From CBDBES01 sp965204465 (GTDB taxonomy: Bacteria; Spirochaetota; Leptospiria; Turneriellales; CBDBES01): DNA of 64,000 nucleotides. The notes under the pieces were generated by a model. The model did no database searches and was not told the DNA's origin. It worked only from the letters and a program-made list of their open reading frames with translations. The translations under genes and the position numbers were made by a program. Location: contig CBDBES010000002.1 in assembly GCA_965204465.1 (NCBI GenBank), positions 620,001 through 684,000 on the forward strand, written 5' to 3'. Shown here piece by piece: positions 8,804 through 16,973 of this stretch; positions within the stretch are counted from its first letter, which is position 1, and each line of letters opens with the position of its first letter.

Positions 8804-9284
8804 AGAATTTCGATTATATTTCAACAGGATCAATGTCAATGATGTTATTCAAAATGCTTTAAGGCCATTTGAGAATCAGCTTCAGGAAAAAGAGATAGAA
8901 ATGGAAGTTAACCTGGGTAAAAACTTACCCCCTATTTATGCGGATATTGAAAAAATCTCATGGGTTTTGATCAATCTAATAAGTAATGCAATCAGATATT
9001 CTAATCGATGGGGTAAAATTATTTTAGAGGCTAAATTGAATGCAAAAAAGGAAAAGATAAATTTCTCTATAACAGATTTCGGGGGCGGGATACCAGAACA
9101 AATAATCCATAAAATATTTTATACTTCTATTTGTTCCCCTTATAATCCTCATCCTATTGGAGTTGGTGTAGCCCTTCCCATTTCTAAAGAGATTGTAGAA
9201 TCTCATAATGGAGAAATGTGGGTGGAAAGCCAATTAGGGAGAGGAAGTTGCTTTTACTTTAGTATACCCATCGCAGATAAATGA
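8784..9284 (+). CDS. Stand-alone histidine kinase ATPase (HATPase_c) domain, likely kinase remnant
   Basis: About 166 residues containing only the catalytic half of a sensor kinase. The N box is NLISNAIRYS (about residues 62-71). The G1 box is TDFGGGIP, an F-box-like IFYTS follows, and the G2 box is GVGVALPISKEIVESHNGE. The sequence ends in the standard FYFSIP strand. The first residues resemble the end of the second DHp helix, but the phospho-accepting His helix and any sensor domain are absent. The start could be TTG 8778 or ATG 8784, inside yidD. It is followed by the M14 peptidase with a 4-base overlap. It may be a truncated kinase or an anti-sigma/ATPase-like protein; no response regulator is adjacent. 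Confidence 0.8.
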   Translation: MQREKVKEFRLYFNRINVNDVIQNALRPFENQLQEKEIEMEVNLGKNLPPIYADIEKISWVLINLISNAIRYSNRWGKIILEAKLNAKKEKINFSITDFGGGIPEQIIHKIFYTSICSPYNPHPIGVGVALPISKEIVESHNGEMWVESQLGRGSCFYFSIPIADK

Positions 9285-10009
9285 AAATAGATCTACTCGC
9301 ATCCAAGAAATTTCCAAATCCTGAAAGAGCCCTATTTCAATTAGAAAATTGGGAAAATATAGGTCGTTCCGCTGGCGGTCATCTAATTCCATATAAATAT
9401 TTACCTGGTAAAAATCCTAAAAAGAATACGATCCTATTGATCGGAGGAGTTCATGGCAACGAAACAGAAGGGGTTCAATTTACTTATGATTTTTGCAATG
9501 AATTTGCTCTTAGAAACAATGAAACGAAATTTGATCAAAACATCATCATCATACCTGTAATAAATCCAGATGGATTTTTGAGCTATCAAAGAAAAAATTA
9601 TAATGGAGTTGATTTAAATAGAAATATGCCTACCAAAGACTGGAGTGGAGACTATAAAGAAGAAAAATATTATCCTGGGAAAATGCCTGAAAGCGAGCCT
9701 GAAACAAAGGCATTGATCTCCCTGATACATAAATACAAGCCTGTCTATATTATCTCATTCCATTCCTGGAAGCCTATGATCATTTATAACGGACCGGCTA
9801 AAAAATATGCAGAAAGAATTGCAGAAAAACTGCCAATGGAAATTGCGGATGATATTGGCTATCCCACTCCTGGTTCTTTAGGAACATGGGCAGGGATTGA
9901 AAGAAAAATTCCTACCATTACTCTCGAATTTAAAAGAGGAACGGAACTCAACAAAATATACAGTATGTCCAGAGACTCTATCTTATCATCCTTTGATCTT
10001 GTTTCTTAG
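9281..10009 (+). CDS. M14-family zinc carboxypeptidase (MpaA-like murein peptide amidase)
   Basis: 242 residues. The zinc ligands and catalytic residues of M14 peptidases are present in order: HGNETEG (H-x-x-E), DLNRNMP (substrate-binding Arg), SFHSW (third zinc ligand His) and TLEFKRG (catalytic Glu). NPDGFLSYQRKNYNGVD fits the MpaA/M14 family with a short C-terminus. There is no signal peptide, so a cytoplasmic enzyme trimming recycled murein peptides (gamma-D-Glu-Dap bond) is plausible; dapF in this window shows Dap is made. The exact substrate is inferred. Its start overlaps the preceding ATPase-domain gene by 4 bases and its end overlaps the convergent PAP2 gene by 24. Confidence 0.82.
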   Translation: MKIDLLASKKFPNPERALFQLENWENIGRSAGGHLIPYKYLPGKNPKKNTILLIGGVHGNETEGVQFTYDFCNEFALRNNETKFDQNIIIIPVINPDGFLSYQRKNYNGVDLNRNMPTKDWSGDYKEEKYYPGKMPESEPETKALISLIHKYKPVYIISFHSWKPMIIYNGPAKKYAERIAEKLPMEIADDIGYPTPGSLGTWAGIERKIPTITLEFKRGTELNKIYSMSRDSILSSFDLVS

Positions 10010-10543
10010 GTTCACCGTTTCATTCATTGGAAAAAATTTTTGAACTATGGTAAAATAAAACCAGCCTAACAAGAAGCCTCCCGTCCATCCAACGATAACG
10101 TCCAATAAAAAATGATTGGCAGAGATAAATCGGGCTATTCCGATCAAAAAGCTTAATAGTATAAAATACCGCCCCCACCCTATGAATCTTTTTTTTATAA
10201 AAACGGCACTCGCCATTGAATTCCACGCATGGGAAGATGGCATAGTAAATGCTTTCTCTCTTATATAAAGACCTGTTTGTGATCCGGGACGTTCTCTACC
10301 GATAAGGCTTTTCAATTCATTTGCTATAAGATCAGAAATCCCAATTAAAAGAATGAATAACAGCAATGCAATGGCGGTATTCTTAAAATCTTTTTTGAGT
10401 TTTATTCCAAAAAAAGGAATTAAAATGACCGCTATGTATTTAGGTCTGGTAAACTCTATACATATCTCTGTCAACCAAACAGGACTCATATAGACGGCCG
10501 CCCATTCAAAAATAGCTTTATCCAAACTATCCAGGTATGTCAT
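9986..10543 (-). CDS. PAP2-family membrane phosphatase
   Basis: 185 residues with about five hydrophobic segments. All three motifs of the phosphatidic acid phosphatase type 2 superfamily are visible: K-x6-RP in KSLIGRERP, PSSH in FTMPSSHAWNS, and R-x5-H-x3-D in RFISANHFLLD. Candidate substrates are undecaprenyl pyrophosphate, phosphatidylglycerol phosphate or lipid A phosphates; the sequence does not decide. The active site is expected on the periplasmic face. The start overlaps the stop of the M16-like gene by 4 bases, so the two are co-transcribed. Confidence 0.85.
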   Translation of the reverse strand: MTYLDSLDKAIFEWAAVYMSPVWLTEICIEFTRPKYIAVILIPFFGIKLKKDFKNTAIALLLFILLIGISDLIANELKSLIGRERPGSQTGLYIREKAFTMPSSHAWNSMASAVFIKKRFIGWGRYFILLSFLIGIARFISANHFLLDVIVGWTGGFLLGWFYFTIVQKFFPMNETVNLRNKIKG

Positions 10544-11955
10544 TCCAGGACGTTTATATCAAATTTTTTTACTTTTTTAGAGTGTTGTATATTTTCAGGT
10601 CCGATCATTACTAAAGAAAATTTTTGAGGAGAATAATATTTTTCAACCATTTCAATGACATCCGCCTGGCTTGTATTTTGTATATTATCTAAATAATTTT
10701 TCAAATAATCTTCTGCCAATCCATCCCATGCTAAAGATAGTTTAGTTTTTAAATAATCTAAATGTGTTCTATATAGAAATACAAATTTATTGTGGATTGA
10801 TTTTTTAGCCTGCTGAACAGCCTTAGGGGTAACTATTTTTTGGGGATGCTTTAGAATATCTTCTACTTTAGCGATTAAATCAGGAATATTCTTATTCTGC
10901 GATTGTGCAAATATTTTTATTTTTCCGCCGTATTTGTCAGATGAATAGGTTGAATATACTACATACGCCCATCCTTTTTTTACTCTGATCTCTTGGGTTA
11001 AAACGGAGTTGAAAGAATCGCCCCCTAAAATGAAATTAAATATTTTTAACGCAAAATATTCTTTAGAATGATGCGGTATTCCACTAGCCTGCCAGATCAG
11101 GGTGCTCTGCGGCAACTCTTTAGGTACTAAATAAATATGATCTGGTTTTGGAGATGTATAAGAGGATACTTCTAAAATAGATTGCAAATCAAATGGAGTT
11201 TTATTCTCCTTGGCCGAAATTTTTTTTTCTAAAAGAATTTTTACTTTTTCTATATCGAATTTACCTGCGATAGCGATGGTCATTCTGGAAGTATCCCACA
11301 TTACCTGGTGCCATTTTTGTAAAGATTCTCTTTGAATGGATTGGATGGTTTCTTGGGTGGATACTCTACCTCTGATATTTTCTCCCCAGAATATTTTATT
11401 GGCTACTATATGGGCTAATTTAGCAGGACTTTCTTTTCTTTTCAATATACTTTGGATTGTCTTTTTCTTTAATAGTTCAATATCATTAGGCTCAAATAAA
11501 GGCTGATCGAGTACTTGTAGAATGATTTCCAGATCAGATTCAAAAAACCCGGATAAAGAAGATAAATGAAAAGCGGCTCTTTCTACACCATTACTAAAAG
11601 AAAAGGAAGATGCCCTTTGATCTAATATTCCGCTGAGTTTATCTCTGTCATACTCATTGGATCCAGAATAAGTGATACTATTTCCCCAGATTTGAGTTAA
11701 ACCAATTTGTTCCGGGAGCTCTTCCGGATATCCGCCTTCAATATAGATCGAAAAATGAACCTGTGGTAGAACATCGTTTTGGATATAATGTACTTTTATC
11801 CCATTGTTTAGTTCCAGAGTTTTTATCTCTGGGTAGCCTATTTTTTCTCTTTCCCCTTTTAGAAATTTTTCCCAGGGTCTCTCTGTAACGGGACTAGAAA
11901 TGGTCTGACTAGCATAGAAAATGGCTAAAAAAGATATGATATTCTTTATTTTCAT
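10540..11955 (-). CDS. M16 (insulinase-like) peptidase homologue lacking the zinc motif
   Basis: About 471 residues with an N-terminal signal peptide (MKIKNIISFLAIFYASQTIS), so exported. The fold-level features of M16 proteins are clear: an N-terminal LNNGIKVHYIQND strand, the GGDSFNSVLTQEIRVKKGWAY segment of the second domain, and a C-terminal VMIGPENI. Where active enzymes have H-x-x-E-H, after the GL of GLAHLLEHM, this protein reads GLTQIWGNSITYSG, with neither His nor the Glu. It is therefore probably a non-catalytic subunit. The ATG at 11955 follows AAGAG; a GTG at 11964 is also in frame. It is coupled to the PAP2 gene. Confidence 0.85.
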   Translation of the reverse strand: MKIKNIISFLAIFYASQTISSPVTERPWEKFLKGEREKIGYPEIKTLELNNGIKVHYIQNDVLPQVHFSIYIEGGYPEELPEQIGLTQIWGNSITYSGSNEYDRDKLSGILDQRASSFSFSNGVERAAFHLSSLSGFFESDLEIILQVLDQPLFEPNDIELLKKKTIQSILKRKESPAKLAHIVANKIFWGENIRGRVSTQETIQSIQRESLQKWHQVMWDTSRMTIAIAGKFDIEKVKILLEKKISAKENKTPFDLQSILEVSSYTSPKPDHIYLVPKELPQSTLIWQASGIPHHSKEYFALKIFNFILGGDSFNSVLTQEIRVKKGWAYVVYSTYSSDKYGGKIKIFAQSQNKNIPDLIAKVEDILKHPQKIVTPKAVQQAKKSIHNKFVFLYRTHLDYLKTKLSLAWDGLAEDYLKNYLDNIQNTSQADVIEMVEKYYSPQKFSLVMIGPENIQHSKKVKKFDINVLE

Positions 11956-12019
11956 TATAGACACTCTTAGAGTAAGATTTTATTTTAATAGTCAGCTGTC
12001 CATCATTATTTTGTCTAAA

Positions 12020-12035
12020 GTTGGCGCACAGGCTC
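12020..12035 (-). repeat. Half-site of the GAGCCTGTGCGCCAAC inverted repeat
   Basis: The minus strand reads GAGCCTGTGCGCCAAC, identical to 15311-15326 on the plus strand. The two copies face each other across the 3.2-kb lipoprotein pseudogene. No second half is seen here. A T-run/A-run inverted repeat, which could act as a terminator, lies at about 12111-12144. Confidence 0.6.
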
Positions 12036-12166
12036 TTACTTTTCAGGATATAGGTAAGTCTTGCAGCTTACTCGTGAGAGAGACAATCGGTTGTGGATGC
12101 AAAACGATGGTATTTCTTTTTTTCCATAAAAAAAAGAAAGACCTGTGCCCGTAGGGTGAAAATAAG

Positions 12167-13942
12167 TTATTTTTTAAACCTATACCTACGAGTAAAACTA
12201 GCCGTATTAGGCGAAGCACCCTTGGTAAAGGTAACCTTTAAATAAAATTCAGCACCTGCTGCGAGAGGGTTTACTCCATTGATCACACCTGCATTGGTTA
12301 CTGTGGGTGGAGTAGCCAAAGCGTCACCACTTGCATCCACCGCATCTTGAATCTCGTAAACGTTTGCGGCAGTGCCTTGAACTACCGTGCCAGAAGTAGT
12401 AATATCCATGGCAGTATCCGTTATGTCATAGAAGAATACAGGGTCTGTAGTAGAAGGTCTTCCAAGGGTGGTATTTGAGAATTGTAAGAAACCAGATGCC
12501 ATTCTTACCGCCTGCTCATCTGCCGTTCCGGTGGTAGAGGCTATAAAGGGATATTCTGAAGAAATGCCAAAATTCCATAAGAATGCATCCGTATTGGTAA
12601 TATTTCCGTCATCATTGCTGTCATAGTGAACAGAAGATTCATCGGTTCCCGTGGTAAGATTATCATCTCTATCTGCATTATCGATGTGAAAAAGAGTTTG
12701 CCAGTTGAAGAAAATAGCCAGGGGGCTACAGCTGCCTGTATTAGGGGCCATAGGAACAATAAATTCAGAAGTTGAGAAGCCACCTACACAAGTAAGAGTA
12801 CCGTTATTGCGATCTACGGCAGTATCAGAGACTTCACTACCATTTTCGAATAATGTTGTGGTATCTTGATCATAATAAGAATTGGTTATTATACTACCAC
12901 TACTAGTATTCTGCCCTACCAGGCCACCTGTACCAGAAGAAGAAGAAGAAAAAAAAGAAGAAACATCCCCTGTAGAGTAGGAATTGATTATACTACTAGT
13001 ACCACTATTCTGCCCTACCGAGCCGCCTGCATAAGAAGAAAGAGCAGAAGAAGAAGAAACATTCCCTGTAGAGTAGGAATTGATTATACTACTACTAGTA
13101 TTCTGCGCTACCAGGCCGCCTGTATAAGAAGTAGAAAAAGCAGTAGAAAAAATATTCCCTGTAGAGTAGGAATTGGTTATACTACTACTACTATTCTGCG
13201 CTACCAAGCCGCCTGCATAAGAAGTAAAATTAGAAGAAGAAACATTCCCTGTAGCATAGGAATTGATTATACTACTACTATTCTGCGCTACCAGGCCGCC
13301 TGTATAAGAAGTAGAAAAAGCAGTAGAAAAAATATTCCCTGTAGAGTAGGAATTGCTTATACTAGTTGTACCAACATTCTCCCCTGCCAGCCCGCCTGCA
13401 TAAGATCTAGAAGAAGAAGAAATATTTACATTCAAAAGGCCAATATTTCTGATATTTGTAAAAGATATACGCCCGAAAAGACCTGCATAAGAGTTGCCAG
13501 AGGTAAGATTGATATTGATCGTAAGACCACTTATGGCGAATCCCTTTCCGTCTAAAGTGCCATTGAATCTATTTGCATTTGTTCCAATGGGTTGAAATCC
13601 TGTGCATGTACCGTTACAGCTGTATGGACCAGTAATAGAAGAAACGTCTATATCTTGGCCTAATTCATAGAATGCAAACAGGTCATCTCTCATTGATTGC
13701 AATTGCATTGCATTGCATATTAGATATGGGTCTGAATTAGTTCCGGATCCATAAGTGCCTCCTGAAAAATCAGCTTTAGAGTCTGCACCTACTTGAATAC
13801 ACCCATCATTGTTCTGAACAGAGACCGTTAGAATGCGGCTAAGTCCATCATAATCAGAGTCAAGACTGTTAGAAGAATGATCAATGACAACAGAGGCATC
13901 TTCTAACATTAGATCATCTTCTTCCAGGGTCAATGTGATCAT
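12167..13942 (-). CDS. C-terminal part of a repetitive surface lipoprotein (Calx-beta end, GLUG repeats)
   Basis: 591 codons open from an internal ATG. This is the downstream section of a gene whose true start is at 14935; two frame breaks separate the parts. Residues 1-50 are the end of a Calx-beta-like module (MITLTLEEDD...). Next comes a GTYGSGTNSDPYLI segment that introduces GLUG-motif proteins. About six to seven GLUG repeats follow (GGLVAQN ... NSYSTGN, about residues 150-355). The C-terminal domain ends in SFTRRYRFKK. Ser/Thr/Gly/Asn-rich composition and the upstream lipobox suggest surface exposure. The ligand is unknown; GLUG proteins are often adhesins. It could be expressed as a truncated product, but no export signal remains. 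Confidence 0.7.
   Translation of the reverse strand: MITLTLEEDDLMLEDASVVIDHSSNSLDSDYDGLSRILTVSVQNNDGCIQVGADSKADFSGGTYGSGTNSDPYLICNAMQLQSMRDDLFAFYELGQDIDVSSITGPYSCNGTCTGFQPIGTNANRFNGTLDGKGFAISGLTININLTSGNSYAGLFGRISFTNIRNIGLLNVNISSSSRSYAGGLAGENVGTTSISNSYSTGNIFSTAFSTSYTGGLVAQNSSSIINSYATGNVSSSNFTSYAGGLVAQNSSSSITNSYSTGNIFSTAFSTSYTGGLVAQNTSSSIINSYSTGNVSSSSALSSYAGGSVGQNSGTSSIINSYSTGDVSSFFSSSSSGTGGLVGQNTSSGSIITNSYYDQDTTTLFENGSEVSDTAVDRNNGTLTCVGGFSTSEFIVPMAPNTGSCSPLAIFFNWQTLFHIDNADRDDNLTTGTDESSVHYDSNDDGNITNTDAFLWNFGISSEYPFIASTTGTADEQAVRMASGFLQFSNTTLGRPSTTDPVFFYDITDTAMDITTSGTVVQGTAANVYEIQDAVDASGDALATPPTVTNAGVINGVNPLAAGAEFYLKVTFTKGASPNTASFTRRYRFKK
12860..13490 (-). repeat. GLUG-motif coding repeats
   Basis: Imperfect tandem repeats of about 60-75 bases encode units of the form (Y)(T/A)GGLVAQN-SSS-I-NSYSTGN(I/V). 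One longer block, encoding IFSTAFSTSYTGGLVAQN, occurs twice (around 13110-13160 and 13290-13345) in almost identical DNA, which points to recent duplication. Ser-rich spacers vary in length. Confidence 0.8.
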
Positions 13943-14030
13943 TTGGGCGGTGTCCCAATTGGTACTATCAAAAGCAAGTTGGATAGAACTTCCGGCACCT
14001 ATAGGCGCTCCCCCATTATCCAGCTTTAAA

Positions 14031-14935
14031 TTAGAAGGAGCATCCAGAGGCAGGCTGGCAGGGTAGAGTGTTCAAAACAACTGTATAATTATATGTAGAC
14101 CCTTCTGTAAGAGTTATACTTCCACCTGGTGGGTTATAGGTGATTCCTGGTGGAAGATCATTATCTATGATCATCAGCGTGATGCTATGGCTTTGGCTAT
14201 CATAATCAGAATCAAGGCTTGTAGAAGCATGCATAATGATAACACTGGCTTCCCCTGAAACTATGTCATCATCTACAAGAGATAATGTTACCGTTTGGGG
14301 GGTATCCCAATCAGCCAAAGTGAAAGTGAGAGTGATGGATTCATTTGCCATATCAGCAGTCTGGGTACCATCGCTTAATCGTAAATTAACAGGAACAATG
14401 GCAGGCAGGCTGATTTGGATCATTACATCATGAGAAGGCTGTGTGTTCAAAGAAATCGTGTATTCATATTCAATATCTGTGTCGCCTTCTGCAAGTGTGA
14501 TTATATTAGGCAATGCTGCATTATCTTTTGCATAAGTAATTCCTGGAGTATCATTGTCTCTCGCTATGATCATTAGACTATGGTCATCAATAGAACCAGA
14601 AGGCCCTGAAACATTATTGCCTCCTGAGGAGATCTCTAAATTATTTGGTGCATTACCAGAGAGGCTAATGCTTATAGTTACATCGGCAGAAGGCTGGGAA
14701 TTCAATACGATTCTATATTCATAAGGATATTGCCCTTCATTTAGATTGATACTTGGTGGAAGGTTATCCTCATTAAATAACTTATAGGTAATGCCTGCTG
14801 GGTCTCTCTCTGGTGGAGTTGTGATTGGGTTTTCCTCTGGTGGAGTTGGGTCTGGATCGTTTCATTACTCTTACAAAAAGGCAGGGATAGAATGGTTGCT
14901 ATGGCCATTATGCTGTATAAACTATTCATTTTCAT
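14031..14935 (-). pseudogene. N-terminal part of the repetitive lipoprotein gene, with two frame breaks
   Basis: The ATG at 14935 follows an AGGAG 8 bases upstream. The first 26 residues form a lipoprotein signal ending in ILSLPFC. At about 14861 the frame breaks. The other frame continues as DPDPTPPEENP, then Calx-beta-like repeats: GITYAKDNAALPNIITLAEG, SLNTQPSHDVMIQISLP and SDGTQTADMANESITLTF. At about 14050 an out-of-frame deletion joins VVLNTLP to SLPLDAPSNLKLDN, and the first repeat also lacks about 35 residues. With 12167-13942 the original product would have been about 920 residues. Sequencing error could explain the first break but not the deletion. The repeats are homologous to those at 46010-46155. 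Confidence 0.75.
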
Positions 14936-15536
14936 ATTTTTACTCCTTTAATTTAAAATTGTTTAATGCACAATCGGCTATACTATTTTTTGCGTGGATG
15001 TTTTTACTTCCATCCCAGATTCCTGGAAACTGTTTTATAAGTTGGGTATTCTAATCTATGGCTTTCCCTGGTCAATTTTAGTCTTTCTGTGTTTCTAAAG
15101 CAAAAATGCCAGTCATTAAGATGAGTAACGTTATTGGTTGAATATAGCTATAGATATTCCTGATTTACCATAAATAATTTTAAATCGTATATGATCATTT
15201 ACTATTGTTAGTATTCTATAGCAAAATGCGGATATGAAATGAAAAGTCAAGTCTTTTTTTATTTTACGGTGTAGAAACCAATGCCGTTAGGCTGTACTTT
15301 GTACACATATGAGCCTGTGCGCCAACTTAAAAACATTTACATTAGTAGTAAATTATTCTTCTGTGTTGAGGCACAGGCTCTATTTAAACCTATGGGGGTG
15401 AAAGATGCTATGTAAAAAGGGTAATTTTTTGTCAATCGGTGCCGGTATCTTCTTTTAACTCCTATTTTAAATTTAATAAAAAATATTGGACATCCAATAA
15501 AAGCCTTCTTACTTTGGCACCTGTTTTTTCATAGCC
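14936..15536 (+). other. Intergenic region with MITE-like repeat
   Basis: 601 bases between the divergent lipoprotein pseudogene and the transporter gene. No gene was recognised. The part near 14936-14960 holds the lipoprotein's Shine-Dalgarno. 15276-15381 is the dispersed repeat listed separately. The remainder is AT-rich. Confidence 0.5.
15276..15381 (+). repeat. Dispersed MITE-like repeat, copy A
   Basis: A 106-base sequence that recurs in reverse orientation at 39213-39319 with a handful of differences. Its inner 70 bases (15311-15380) are bounded by imperfect inverted repeats, GAGCCTGTGCGCCAAC and GTTGAGGCACAGGCTC (14 of 16 pair), and could fold into a hairpin. The first 35 bases contain the palindrome TGTACTTTGTACA. 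There is no coding capacity. It is probably a non-autonomous transposable element; the parent IS is not in the window. Confidence 0.75.
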
Positions 15537-16973
15537 ATGAATCATAAATTAAAAATTTCTATGTTGATCATCGGGCCTTCTCTGTTCATTTTGATCTATA
15601 GTTTAGACCCGGGCAATATTCTATTTAAGGTAATTGCCGTAACTATCTGGATGGTGTCTTGGTGGGTTTCAGAGGCTGTTCCCATACCCATCACTGCCCT
15701 TTTACCGCTGTTATTATTTCCCCTATTAGGAATATTTGACATAAAGCAATCCACAGCCCCTTATGCAAGCCCCATTGTATTTTTATTCATGGGTGGTTTC
15801 ATGATCGCGATTGCGATGGAGAAACATAATCTGCACAAAAGAATAGCACTATCTATAATCAAACTCACTGGAACAAATCCGAGAGGAGTGATCTTGGGTT
15901 TTATGCTGGCTACGGCTCTTTTAAGCATGTGGATCAGCAATACTGCCACCACCGTGATGATGCTTCCTGTTGCTATTTCTATCATTAAACTTTTTGAAAA
16001 GGAAATACGTTTCAATGAAAGCATAGCCCAAAACGATCGTTTCTCTTTAAAATTACTCTTAAGTATTGCCTATGCGGCAAATATAGGTGGTATCGCCACC
16101 ATAATTGGAACACCACCAAATCTAGTTCTAGTCAACTATATGCAAGAATTGCATAATATAGAACTGGATTTTAATGCATGGCTTTTAGCCGGGCTTCCGA
16201 TAAGTTTAGCGCTTCTTTTTGTTGTATTTTATATTTTAACCAGGAGTCTTCCCTCTGGGCAGCTGGCCTCTAAAGATACAAAAGGCGCAAAAGAAATTAT
16301 ACAAAAATATCTGGATGAAATAGGTAGTATTAAGCAAGCGGAGAAATATATTTTAGCCATATTTCTGGTTACAGTAAGCGCCTGGATATTTAAACATCCA
16401 ATCAATGATCTTTTAGGGATCAAACTAAATGATACCATTATCTCCATGATGGGTGGCCTATTGATGTTCATCGTGCCTTTTAGGATCAAAAAAACAGAAT
16501 TCATACTTAACTGGGAAGATACAAAAAGATTACCATGGGGAATTATTATTTTATTCGGGGGAGGATTATGTCTTGCTAAAGGAATGGAATCCAGCGGGAT
16601 CATTCAACAAATAGGAAATAATATTGTAGAATACAGTGGATCAAATCCTTGGGCTCTTGTTTTTATTTTTACTGGAGTTGCGCTCATTATGACAGAATTC
16701 ATCAGTAATGTCGCGCTGGTCACTATATTTTTACCTGTAGTTATGGAAGTGGCTGGTTTGTTGAACATATCTATTATATATTTGGCTTTGCCTGCAACGT
16801 TGGCGGCCAGTTGTGCCTTTATGATGCCTATCTCAACGCCACCCAATGCAGTTGTTTTTGCCAGCGGAGAAATTCGGATCATAGATATGATCAGAAAAGG
16901 ATTTATTCTAAATATAATTTCAGTAGTGGTGATCGTTATACTATGCCATTTTCTCTCTGAATATATTCTATGA
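15537..16973 (+). CDS. DASS-family (SLC13/CitT-like) sodium-coupled dicarboxylate transporter
   Basis: 478 residues with about 11-12 hydrophobic segments. Both sodium/substrate-binding hairpin signatures are present: WISNTATTVMMLPV in the N-terminal half and EFISNVALVTIFLPV in the C-terminal half. WMVSWWVSEAVPIPITALLP near the N-terminus is also characteristic of the family. Expected role: uptake of C4-dicarboxylates (succinate, fumarate, malate) or citrate across the inner membrane; the exact substrate cannot be read from the sequence. The 3' end overlaps ileS (convergent) by 6 bases. It stands alone as a transcription unit next to the repeat-bearing region. Confidence 0.9.
   Translation: MNHKLKISMLIIGPSLFILIYSLDPGNILFKVIAVTIWMVSWWVSEAVPIPITALLPLLLFPLLGIFDIKQSTAPYASPIVFLFMGGFMIAIAMEKHNLHKRIALSIIKLTGTNPRGVILGFMLATALLSMWISNTATTVMMLPVAISIIKLFEKEIRFNESIAQNDRFSLKLLLSIAYAANIGGIATIIGTPPNLVLVNYMQELHNIELDFNAWLLAGLPISLALLFVVFYILTRSLPSGQLASKDTKGAKEIIQKYLDEIGSIKQAEKYILAIFLVTVSAWIFKHPINDLLGIKLNDTIISMMGGLLMFIVPFRIKKTEFILNWEDTKRLPWGIIILFGGGLCLAKGMESSGIIQQIGNNIVEYSGSNPWALVFIFTGVALIMTEFISNVALVTIFLPVVMEVAGLLNISIIYLALPATLAASCAFMMPISTPPNAVVFASGEIRIIDMIRKGFILNIISVVVIVILCHFLSEYIL

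Noticed and set aside
12866..13480. CRISPR-like periodic repeats
   Set aside because: Repeats are imperfect, contiguous and encode GLUG protein motifs in frame; no constant repeat/unique spacer pattern and no cas genes.
12866..13555. 229-codon plus-strand frame over the GLUG region
   Set aside because: Mirror of the Ser-rich repeats on the real coding strand; Arg/Ile/Tyr low-complexity product with no start signal.
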